Below are positions 46,255 through 57,183 of a stretch of 64,000 nt of DNA, one piece after another. Both the position numbers and the translations under genes were made by a program. The notes below the pieces were generated by a model, which was given only the letters and a program-made list of their open reading frames with translations, had not been told where the DNA came from and searched no databases. Every line of letters begins with the position of its first letter. The stretch's first letter is position 1. Source of the stretch: Nymphaea colorata (taxonomy: Eukaryota; Streptophyta; Magnoliopsida; Nymphaeales; Nymphaeaceae); contig NC_045144.1 in the NCBI RefSeq assembly GCF_008831285.2, forward strand, positions 25,061,716 through 25,125,715. Reading direction: 5' to 3'.

Positions 46255-48865
46255 CCTCCCCTTGGCCATCAAGGGGGGGGCGGGGGGACAAAATTTTGAG
46301 GTATTCTATTAAGTGTTGCAGCCAAGGAGCTATGAGAGAGAAGCCAAGGAAGAGAGAAGAGATTCGTCCAAGTACTCTTCCCTCTTTTCTCTTACTTTTT
46401 TCTTCATTTTCTTCTATTATCTCCATTGATTTTGCTAAGTTAGGGTACTTAAGTGAACCCTTACTTAGGATTTTCGTGGTGAGAAGCCTTCTTTCTTACT
46501 AAAAATTCCAGCAAGCAAGCTATTCTACTTCTAGCTTTGCTAAGCTCGAATCCAAGCTTGGATTCTTGCTTAGGATTGCTCGATTTAGAAAACAAGTGAA
46601 GGCGAAAATCAAGTATCAAGACCGACCGCAAGGTAGGTGATTTTAACTATTTCTCATCTATTTTGGCTTCTCATTAGTTCATTTTAATTCCAGCAATTCG
46701 TGGGAGGGTTTATTTTCATTTGTTTCATGTCTGGAAATGATGTCCAGCTAAGGGAAACTACGATAAATGTACATGTTAATGCATTATGCATGCATACGTC
46801 GGTTTTTCTTAAAGATGAACCTATGATACAAATTTTGAAAAGGGCCCCAAGGCCACGTCCCTTTCTAAATAACCAGCTTAAAACCATTTTGAACTCCCCA
46901 CCATGAGAGAATATCACGGTGAGAGTGATCTTGTTGCAATATATATATGACGAAAAAACCTATTAAGGATGGATGCATTCTCATGAATGTAATCCACCTT
47001 TGCTTGGCGAAATTAAGGATGAACTAGCTTGAGCATTCATTTATCCCTTTCTATTTAAATTTATTTTGTTTCATGATTTATTTAATTGATCAAGGTAGTA
47101 GGGGAGATTTGGAACAAGTTTTTAATCTTCCCACGTAAAAGAACCCAACCATGAATCTTCATGATTTGTGAGTTCTGTGGTCCCTTCATGAAATTTCATT
47201 TTGAAGAGTAAAGTATGTATATGTATACATTGTTATATGTATACATATGCGTTTGTTCAATCTCTTATTAAAAATTGCTTTCCTCTCTTAAAATCAGATT
47301 GGAACACAGATTGGAACACGTTTCCAAACTGGTTTTAAGAAGATGGTTCATTTTGATTTTCATAGTACCAAGTTATGAAATCATTTTCATTTCATTTTAA
47401 AATTTGCTTAATTTCAGCAATGCATACGTAAGATGTATGTATGTTGTTGAAATCACACCATGTTTTATAGGAATTGGTTTAAGAATGTCAAATTTTACAT
47501 ATTTGAAATGCCAACTATCCTAAAACCATCCAAAGAAGTTGACGATTTCATGAGTACGAAATCTAAAATTTGATCAAGGACTTCTCATTGCTATCTAAGA
47601 AACAAGCTCTTTATTGGAATCAATAAGGTCTGATTTTTTTTAGCTACTTTGAGACAAAAGTGGATGTCAACAATATCTCACATCTATTTCAAGATTGATT
47701 TTGGCATTATTTGTGTATTTTTCATCATTTTGATAATTTTATGTTAAGTTCCAAGCTTATGGACTACATCTCAAATTCATGTGTTTAATCATATAATAAG
47801 CACATTTAGAGAAAGTCCTACATTTTAATTAAAATCAATATTTATGTGTAAATTGTATGATATGCAATTACAATGGATGAACTTTAAGAGATTATGAGAC
47901 AGTGAACAACGTATGTTTCATATGAATAAATCTTGAGAGATTATGAGAGAGAGAAGAATGAATGTTCTATATAGATTCCATTCTCATTTCATGTATTCAC
48001 TTTCACTCAAAATCAATGGCACCACATGCACATTCTCAAGAAGTTAAGTGATTCAAATTTGAGTTGCAAAAAGTGACCAAGTCATATTGCAACAAGAATT
48101 TGTAAATTTCTCTTAACTTCAAAAGAAAACACAAGCAATGCATTCATGATCTTGGTCAAAGTATATTTGAAAACAACATGTTTTCTAACAATTTGGAACC
48201 TATGTTTATCAAAAGAATGAACTCTACCTAAACCAAATCACGCGATTTGGCAAAAGAATAATTCAAAATCAAGTTTCTTTGCTAAAAAAACTTAGTTATT
48301 TTCCAAAGTTGATCATAATTTCAACTCATGAACCACTTAGAGTTCACAACAAAGAACTCAATTTCACTTTTCAAAGTCCTCAAAATTATGTATTTCAAAT
48401 CGGATGGCACAAAAACAAAGGTTATTGAACCAACTTGAAAATCTTCTAATCTTCAAAACAAATTCAAATCACTTATTCAAAATGAACTTTGGTTCTTGAA
48501 TCCAAACCTCAATGCATAAGCATATAGGATTTGCATCAATAACTCGTATGTGATCCGAATGATCCTTAGTCCTTGGTCTAATTACCTCTATTAAATGTAG
48601 CAGGAACGGTTGGACCTCGTACCAATAGGCGGATCCCTTTTCATTAAAATATTTTTCAAAACTTCAATTTTAAAAGAATTTTGCTGATTCGCATATGACA
48701 CCCTTTGAGAAAGGGGTGGGGTGCGAACACACATCAAAACTGTATCGATACACACTCATATTTGTTGATGCGCCCGTATCGGCCAAACAAAGTATCGGCA
48801 ATGTTTGAGGTAATGGATCGGAGAGATATTCAAAAATAGTATGACAAATGACCCCAAATGGAAGC

Positions 48866-48966
<101 letters not shown>

Positions 48967-48974
48967 ACAAAACA

Positions 48975-49074
48975 NNNNNNNNNNNNNNNNNNNNNNNNNN
49001 NNNNNNNNNNNNNNNNNNNNNNNNNNNNNNNNNNNNNNNNNNNNNNNNNNNNNNNNNNNNNNNNNNNNNNNNNN
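48975..49074. other. Assembly gap, exactly 100 N
   Basis: A run of 100 N is the conventional placeholder for a gap of unknown size between two contigs. Confidence 0.99.
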
Positions 49075-52000
49075 TTGGGCCCACCTAGCCCGTGTGGTCA
49101 AGAGCCCCCCCCCCAGGGTTACACCCCCATTTAAAAAAATAAATAAACAAATAAATGTTTTTTTCCAATTAAATGAAAAAATCATTTTTTAAGAGAAATG
49201 AATGATATCATAACTAAAAACCTAGGAAAAGAGAAACATTTATGCATCTCTCTTTTCTTTAACTATGTCCTCTTTAAAGAGTTTTCAATCTTAGAAAAGC
49301 AATAACTAGGCTGATCAAACCTACTTAATTCAAGTATGTTCAACCCTAGTGTACCCAAATCTTAGCTAAGCTCAGTCAACATGAGCTCAGCTTGGCCAAA
49401 AAGTAGGTCTGTCTCACGATCCAATTAATTGATGAAAATAGACTTTGACCTAACCAAACCTACTTTGACTAAACTTAGTCAAGTACAATTTAGCTCAACT
49501 AAGAGTTTTCTTAGCTCAAATTTATCAAATTACCTCAAACAAAGTCAAACTACTCACAAATGAGCTTTGACTTTCATCAATTGGTCAAAATTTAACAATC
49601 TGGACAATTTTGCCCTTTATGGTCAAATTGAACTTACAGATCCCAAATTGGTTTATGAAAGGCAAATAAACATTTAATTTGTCAAATGCATAAATAAAAT
49701 ACCAAATTAAAATTTAATTTTTCAAACAAAAGTTTGATTCAGTTGAAATCCGTCTTCAATCAAACTATAGACGAAAATACCCTTTTCGAGCTAAATTTGA
49801 CAGAATTTTCAAATTTTATTCAAATTTAAATTGGATTATCATAATCAATGGCATTTGAAGCTTAAAAACTAGGTTTTAACATAACAAACAAGATTTCAAA
49901 CAAAAAAAATAAATAAATAGCAGAAAATAAGGCAAAACCCTGTGCAAGTGCATTTTCATCCAAAATTTTAGTCAAAGTTGGTCAGCTAGGTCTGAACCAA
50001 GGTTGACCACACCTAGCTCGTGCAAATGGCTAAGAATGATTAAATAGAGTCATTAAAACTCATTTAATTCATTTTTCATCTCCCTAAACCTTGATTAATC
50101 TTTCAAGGCAAATTAAAGGAGGCAGTTGAACCCACCTCCTCCTCTATATAAACCTCCCCTTGGCCATCAAGGGGGGGTGGGGGGACAAAATTTTGAGGTA
50201 TTCTATTAAGTGCTGCAGCCAAGGAGCTAGGAGAGAGAAGCCAAGGAAGAGAGAAGAGATTCGTCCAAGTACTCTTCCCTCTTTTCTCTTACTTTTTTCT
50301 TCATTTTCTTCTATTATCTCCATTGATTTTGCTAAGTTAGGGTACTTAAGTGAACCCTTACTTAGGATTTTCGTGGTGAGAAGCCTTCTTTCTTACTAAA
50401 AATTCCAGCAAGCAAGCTATTCTACTTCTAGCTTTGCTAAGCTCGAATCCAAGCTTGGATTCTTGCTTAGGATTGCTCGATTTAGAAAACAAGTGAAGGC
50501 GAAAATCAAGTATCAAGACCGACCGCAAGGTAGGTGATTTTAACTATTTCTCATCTATTTTGGCTTCTCATTAGTTCATTTTAATTCCAGCAATTCGTGG
50601 GAGGGTTTATTTTCATTTGTTTCATGTCTGGAAATGATGTCCAGCTAAGGGAAACCTACGATAAATGTACATGTTAATGCATTATGCATGCATACGTCGG
50701 TTTTTCTTAAAGATGAACCCATGATACAAATTTTGAAAAGGGCCCCAAGGCCACGTCCCTTTCTAAATAACCAGCTTAAAACCATTTTGAACTCCCCACC
50801 ATGAGAGAATATCACGGTGAGAGTGATCTTGTTGCAATATATATATGACGAAAAAACCTATTAAGGATGGATGCATTCTCATGAATGTAATCCACCTTTG
50901 CTTGGCGAAATTAAGGATGAACTAGCTTGAGCATTCATTTATCCCTTTCTATTTAAATTTATTTTGTTTCATGATTTATTTAATTGATCAAGGTAGTAGG
51001 GGAGATTTGGAACAAGTTTTTAATCTTCCCACGTAAAAGAACCCAACCATGAATCTTCATGATTTGTGAGTTCTGTGGTCCCTTCATGAAATTTCATTTT
51101 GAAGAGTAAAGTATGTATATGTATACATTGTTATATGTATACATATGCGTTTGTTCAATCTCTTATTAAAAATTGCTTTCCTCTCTTAAAATCAGATTGG
51201 AACACAGATTGGAACACGTTTCCAAACTGGTTTTAAGAAGATGGTTCATTTTGATTTTCATAGTACCAAGTTATGAAATCATTTTCATTTCATTTTAAAA
51301 TTTGCTTAATTTTAGCAACGCATACGTAAGATGTATGTATGTTGTTGAAATCACACCATGTTTTATAGGAATTGGTTTAAGAATGTCAAATTTTACATAT
51401 TTGAAATGCCAACTATCCTAAAACCATCCAAAGAAGTTGATGATTTCATGAGTACGAAATCTAAAATTTGATCAAGGACTTCTCATTGCTATCTAAGAAA
51501 CAAGCTCTTTATTGGAATCAATAAGGTCTGATTTTTTTAGCTACTTTGAGACAAAAGTGGATGTCAACAATATCTCACATCTATTTCAAAGATTGATTTT
51601 GGCATTATTTGTGTATTTTTCATCATTTTGATAATTTTATGTTAAGTTCCAAGCTTATGGACTACATCTCAAATTCATGTGTTTAATCATATAATAAGCA
51701 CATTTAGAGAAAGTCCTACATTTTAATTAAAATCAATATTTATGTGTAAATTGTATGATATGCAATTACAATGGATGAACTTTAAGAGATTATGAGACAG
51801 TAAACAACGTATGTTTCATATGAATAAATCTTGAGAGATTATGAGAGAGAGAAGAATGAATGTTCCATATAGATTCCATTCTCATTTCATGTATTCACTT
51901 TCACTCAAAATCAATGGCACCACATGCACATTCTCAAGAAGTTAAGTGATTCAAATTTGAGTTGCAAAAAGTGACCAAGTCATATTGCAACAAGAATTTG

Positions 52001-52768
52001 TAAATTTCTCTTAACTTCAAAAGAAAACACAAGCAATGCATTCATGATCTTGGTCAAAGTATATTTGAAAAACAACATGTTTTCTAACAATTTGGAACCT
52101 ATGTTTCATCAAAAGAATGAACTCTACCTAAACCAAATCACGCGATTTGGCAAAAGAATAATTCAAAAATCAAGTTTCTTTGCTAAGAAAACTTAGTTAT
52201 TTTTCAAAAGTTGATCATAATTTCAACTCATGAACCACTTAGAGTTCACAACAAAGAACTCAATTTCACTTTTCAAAGTCCTCAAAAATTATGTATTTCA
52301 AATCGGATGGCACAAAAACAAAGGTTATTGAACCAACTTGAAAATCTTCTAATCTTCAAAACAAATTCAAATCACTTATTCAAAATGAACTTTGGTTCTT
52401 GAATCCAAAACCTCAATGCATAAGCATATAGGATTTGCATCAATAACTCGTATGTGATCCGAATGATCCTTAGTCCTTGGTCTAATTACCTCTATTAAAT
52501 GTAGCAGGAACGGTTGGACCTCGTACCAATAGGCGGATCCCTTTTCATTAAAATATTTTTCAAAACTTCAATTTTAAAAGAATTTTGCTGATTCGCATAT
52601 GACACCCTTTGAGAAAGGGGTGGGGTGCGAACACACATCAAAACTGTATCGATACACACTCATATTTGTTGATGCGCCCGTATCGGCCAAACAAAGTATC
52701 GGCAATGTTTGAGGTAATGGATCGGAGAGATATTCAAAAATAGTATGACAAATGACCCCAAATGGAAG

Positions 52769-52818
<50 letters not shown>

Positions 52819-52826
52819 ACAAAACA
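49075..52826 (+). repeat. Second copy of 45172-48974, probably an unmerged contig overlap
   Basis: It is collinear with 45172-48974 over its whole length. It includes LTR DNA up to 52633, the cacat target duplication (52634-52638), about 130 bp of unique flank, a (TA)n tract and 'aattttacaaaaca'. Differences are mostly one-base indels in homopolymers and TA length. The left 370 bp of the LTR are missing because the contig starts inside it. Confidence 0.93.
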
Positions 52827-53577
52827 ATTAGATAAGGACAGTTAGAATCTGGTATTCGATTCTAATCTAGTATTCAATGATCCAAAGCAAGTATGCAATG
52901 CGCATTTGGATCATGATCGAAATTTTTTGTTGATTTTCCGAAAGCATTAATCTAGAGAGAGAGAGTGAGAGAGATAATTCAGACAACATTTGATAAACTC
53001 CACCAGTAGAGAGAGAAAGTGAGATAATTATGACGGCATTTGATAAACTCAACCGGTATCTATAGACCATGTTACAGATGAGATATACAAATCCAATTAG
53101 TTATGTGATTATGAGAACATGACTTGGGTGTACGTTTTGAGACTTGGATTTGGACATTGAGATCTAGAAAAGAAAAACTATTTTTCTAATTTGAAGAAAA
53201 GAACAAATCTTGTCTCAATGTTAGATCCCTTACAAGAAAAAAAAATAAACTGAAATTTTTAGATGAAATAACAAACTATGAGCATTGCTCTGTCCGAATA
53301 CTGACCGTTATTGCGCCGTACTCAAGTTTCCATATTTGTTCCTAATTTGTTTCATTTAACTGCCAAGTTTCCCTACGAGATCATCATTTGTTCACTTATC
53401 TCCTGCTTTTTCTATTTTCCACATTAACCAGTTCATTATCGATTTTAGAAAGTGCTTGCCCATAAATTAATACGATTGCCTTTACCTGAACACACCCGTC
53501 CACTTGTGTTTCCTGTTTCGAATTTCAAGTGGTTTTCATAATTCTCGACAAGCTTCGCGCAGAAGCCATTAACGTTC
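52827..53577. other. Upstream region of the B3 gene
   Basis: Single-copy DNA in the window. It contains two related 'gagagagaga..gagataatt' blocks near 52955-53030, joined to a repeated 'gacggcatttgataaactc.acc' type sequence. No clear TATA or other promoter element could be fixed before 53578. Confidence 0.5.
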
Positions 53578-54312
53578 ATGGCACAGATGGCCACCCTACC
53601 TCCTTTTCCATCTGGGCTTCAAAACCTCTACGTCCTTGCTGACACTGCTGTCACCTTCCTCAACCAGCAGATGAACGCGAAGCAGCGGCAGCAGAAGAAG
53701 AACGTGAAACAGGGCCAGCAGAAGAAGAAGCCAAAGAAGACTTGCAAGAAGAAGCAGAAATGGCCATCTCCACTTGCACCTCGTATGGTGCTGCTGCAGC
53801 AAAGGGCTCCTGAAGGATGGCTGCTAGAGCTGGTGGCAGAGCATGGAGGCATGGGGCCACCGGCGTTCCTGTGCGCGAAGAACTTGATGATAAGTGACAC
53901 CAACCGGAATCTCAACCGGTTCGTGATTCCAAGGAACATCGCCTACGACGTCTTGCGCCCTCTTGTGGATGATGAAGAATGGAAGTCGGTCTGCAATACA
54001 GGTGGAAGGATTGGAGGAGAACGGCTGCCGGTGCAAAGCCATGATGGAGTTGGGTCAGTAACACTTTGTTTCAAGTTGTGGCAGAGTAACTTGATGTTTC
54101 TTTTCATTGATGACTGGAAGCTTGTCGTCGAGCGCAATGATCTTCGGCCTGACAAGGACGTGGTTGAGGTGTGGTGCTTCAGAGATTCTACCATGGCTCT
54201 GCACTTCACCTTTTGTGTCGTAAGAGGAGAAGAAGAAGGAGGCGTCGTCAAGCGTCATAATCTCAAGCCCGAGCCAGACATGTTAATGTATCGGGCGGGC
54301 CGTGCCCGATAA
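53578..54312 (+). CDS. B3-domain DNA-binding protein with hAT-derived C terminus
   Basis: An intronless frame of 244 codons from ATG 53578 to a TAA stop at 54310-54312. Residues 35-61 are a lysine-rich stretch (QQKKKPKKTCKKKQKW) that could act as a nuclear signal. Residues about 101-216 match the plant B3 fold of the At1g05920/DUF313-like group: KNLMISDTNRNLNRFVIPRN, then LVDDEEW, a 'LCFKLWQSNLMFLFIDDW' segment, VVERNDLRPDKDVVEVWCFR and LHFTFCVV. B3 domains bind DNA through such beta-barrel loops, so a nuclear regulator is likely. From about residue 224 the frame runs into a hAT transposon terminus, giving RHNLKPEPDMLMYRAGRAR. The start is chosen because it is the first ATG and the sequence composition changes there. 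Expression is unknown. It may be a recent pseudogene, but it has no internal stop. A truncated duplicate lies at 26616-27016. Confidence 0.65.
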   Translation: MAQMATLPPFPSGLQNLYVLADTAVTFLNQQMNAKQRQQKKNVKQGQQKKKPKKTCKKKQKWPSPLAPRMVLLQQRAPEGWLLELVAEHGGMGPPAFLCAKNLMISDTNRNLNRFVIPRNIAYDVLRPLVDDEEWKSVCNTGGRIGGERLPVQSHDGVGSVTLCFKLWQSNLMFLFIDDWKLVVERNDLRPDKDVVEVWCFRDSTMALHFTFCVVRGEEEGGVVKRHNLKPEPDMLMYRAGRAR

Positions 54313-54403
54313 GATAAGCCCATTTAACACCTTTCTAGTAACCGGGCTGAGGCCCAAATTGGCCTGTGTATCGGGTACCTGGCAGCGGCCCAACCCAGGG
54401 CTA
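54247..54403. mobile_element. Detached hAT terminus, copy 3 (overlaps the B3 frame)
   Basis: It matches 24804-24960 and 27003-27160 ('catgttaatgtatcgggcgg', 'gataagcccatttaacacctttct', 'ggcagcggcccaaccc'). The first 66 bases are read as the C terminus of the B3 protein. The outer flank 'ggcttagctgcattttctctttagagg' is the same as beside the complete hAT at 24961. Confidence 0.85.
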
Positions 54404-55878
54404 GGCTTAGCTGCATTTTCTCTTTAGAGGAAGAAATATTGGGTACACTCAGTTTGAGTATTCCTCCCATTTGATCGAAAACATTGTTGGGCTCGATTGA
54501 CTCATGTCCGTCCATACACTCACTCAATTTCTACATTTGTTCTTTCAAATCCATGTGTATTGTAAATTTTTTTTTTCAAATAAATAAAGGAGCACAAATT
54601 TATATGGATTATATGGCCACAAATTTCGTGTTTCTTCCAATTTAAATGCAACTGTTTGTGTAAAAGTGAAAACATTTTTTGATTTTGTCATTATGGTTTT
54701 TTTTTCTGCTAATTTTAAATGTTCTAGTAAAACAAATCTCATCATCCTATCCTTAACAATTGGAAGAAACCTAGTTGGGAGGATGCAAGAATTCTTAACA
54801 TAGAATTCCTATTGTCACCAAATATAATATTTTGTTTGAAAAAAAAAATCTTTTTTTAACTTCTCCATTTTCTCTTTCCAAATACTAGCAGGTCATGGAC
54901 ATTGGTGGTTGCAGTTAGATGATGAACTATTAGGTTATTGGCCAAGCACTTGTCCCTAGACTCTCACAAGGTGCATCCATGCAGGTGCAGAGTCAAGGTA
55001 GCGCTGCACGGCCCTAGCCCCACCTCAAAAAAAAAAATTTTTTTTTTAATTTACATGTAAATATTAAAAAAAATCACTTGTTATATATATATTTTTTGAA
55101 AAATGATATTTCGGCCCGAGTCCAAATTTAGAATATGGCCTTACCCTCACAATCAAAGGCAAGTAAGGGATTGTTTGGATGCACGCTGAAAACAGCATTT
55201 TAGTTTCGAAATTTTGGCTCCGATATCAACAGGATAAAGAAAATTAAAACAGAGGTAACTGCAAAACAAGGAGCCACAATTTACATGTTTATTCAGATGG
55301 AGAGATTAATGGTGCCCTTCATACAGATGCAAACCAGCAAAAGGGCGACCTGCACACCCAACACCAAGCCCGTGACTACTCCAGCTGAGGTGCTTGGGAG
55401 TTGGTACTCCGATCAACTGGCCAGCCAAAGTAGAATGGGTGTATGGATTGGCTCAGGACCACAACATTGTCTGGGAAGGCCACCATTGCACGGTCCTTTG
55501 AATCTTTGTTTCCCTCATCTTGTTTGCCCTCTCAGATACAAGCAATGATAGGAATGGTTCAGCGTTTAAAGGTGTGTTTGATTGTATTGTGAAACAATAA
55601 CATAGACAAGGTGAAAGAATATGGCTTTACCCGCACAATCAAAGGCAAGTAAGGGGCTGTTTGAATGCATGCTGAAAAGAACATTTAAAGGCAAAATATT
55701 TTGCCTCCAAATTTTCATTTAAAGCATTTTTGAATGAACCTGAAACAGTGTTTCTTTTTTTAATGTCATTTTGCCCTCAACGACCTCACCACACCTTAGA
55801 GCCCCCATTAAAAAAAAAAATTGTTTTTCGATACACTAATTTTAGTTCTTGTTCCATATTTATTGGTTGCGAATCATT
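54404..55878 (+). repeat. hAT 3' flank module, copy 3
   Basis: It is the same module as 27161-28639 and 25458-26615, with the empty TTA site at 54424-54426. No gene recognised. Confidence 0.75.
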
Positions 55879-57183
55879 ATGGAGGGTCTCGTAGACTGTG
55901 AGACGGCTTCAAATGAGGAGCATGCTACCCTTCTTGCTCCAGTCACCATTGAAGAAGTCAAACAGGCAGTCGTTGTCCTACATGAGGATAGTGCCACAGG
56001 TCCTGATGGCTTTGCAAATGATTTTTATTGAATCATGTGGCTGACCATCCACTAGCACATCCACCAAGCTATTAGTATTTTTTTCCAACATGGGAAGATA
56101 GTCAAAAGCATCAATTGTACCAACTTAATGCTCATTTCCAAGTTTCAAGGGGCGTCTCAAATTGAGGATTTCCGCCTTATTGCACTATGTAACAGCCTCT
56201 ATAAAATCATCTCTAAAGTAATGGTTAATCGTATGCAGAGTATCATGAACCGCATTGCTAGCCTTAACGAAGGAGCATTTCTTAAGGGGAGAATAATTCA
56301 TGATCAGGTGACCTTGGTGAATGATTTGGTTGATTTTCTTGACAAATGGAAGAGTGGAGTGATTAAGCTCAAGATGGACCAATTCAAAGACTATGACTAA
56401 GTTTCCTGAAAATTCCTCAAAAATAGCATGCTAGTGCTTGGTTTTCACCCTACATGGGTGAGTCATATCATGACGTGTATCGAGGGTGACCTTCTCAATC
56501 TTTAATGGCAAAGAAGGTAGAATTTTTGACTGCAGGAAGGGCCTCCATCAAGGAGATCCTCACTCCCCCTTCCTATTCACATTAGTTATGGAGTTGGTTG
56601 GCCACGACTTCCAAAATGCCCTATTCCTTGCCTAACATACACTTTTTTTTGTGTTTAGCAGACGACGTCTTGCTTTTGAGCAAAGCAACTTGCAAATCCC
56701 TATATGGGACAGCCTCTTTCCTTGGCTAGTTGGAAAGATGTGCAGAGCTAAAGATCAATGGGAGGAAATTTTCTATCTTCATGTTTGGAGTAAGTGACAG
56801 TAAAGCAAATGTGTTGACCTCTGTCTTAGAATGGAAAATTGATAAGCTTACTTCGAAGTATCTTGGTCTGCCTCTATTTGTAGGCTAAATGGAGCAGGAC
56901 CACTGTGCTGATCATATCTGTGGACTTGAAAGGAAAATGGTGGCATGGCAAACTAACCCTCTCTCCTTTGCAGGGTGTTTGAGCCCAGTCCAATATAACC
57001 TTGCGACTTTGGGTGTCTACTGGATGCAAAGGTTTAGAATGCCGAAAACAACTTTGATCATTTTAGAAAGGAAAATGACGCACTTTCTTTGGGCTCATAA
57101 TAGCTCTACCAAGTCCATCCATCTGGTTGCATGGAAAGATTTGTGTAACCTTAAGGAGGAGGGTGGTGTTGGACTCTTATCCT
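55879..57183 (+). pseudogene. LINE-1 type reverse transcriptase remnant, copy 2
   Basis: The same element as at 28640-29966, with slightly better preservation. It keeps the segment before SINCTNLMLISKF, which reads AISIFFQHGKIVK, and the NRM motif in KVMVNRMQSIMNRI. The ADD motif region near 56662 reads ADDVLLLSKATCKSLYG, followed by LKINGRKFSIF and YLGLPLFVG. It ends VAWKDLCNLKEEGGVGLLS with a TAG at 57183-57185. In-frame stops after GFANDFY and near 56400 show it is dead. Neither copy has the endonuclease domain, so the insertion was 5'-truncated before the segment was duplicated. Confidence 0.9.

Larger units (their letters stand above)
44802..48729 (+). mobile_element. Solo LTR, copy 3 (3.93 kb) with perfect target duplication
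   Basis: It begins TGCTAACACCCCAAATTTTT and ends GGGGTGCGAACA. It is flanked by identical 5-bp duplications, cacat at 44797-44801 and cacat at 48730-48734. A single LTR with matching target duplications is a solo LTR formed by recombination between two LTRs. TATATAAA is at 46247-46254, followed by a G-run and a leader. A donor-like AAG|GTAGGT is at 46633. No gag-pol is present. Related LTRs are at 8408-10438 and 37516-40749. Confidence 0.92.

Noticed and set aside
46270-46290. G-runs as a regulatory G-quadruplex
   Set aside because: The tract is short, varies between the two assembled copies, and lies in a homopolymer prone to sequencing error.
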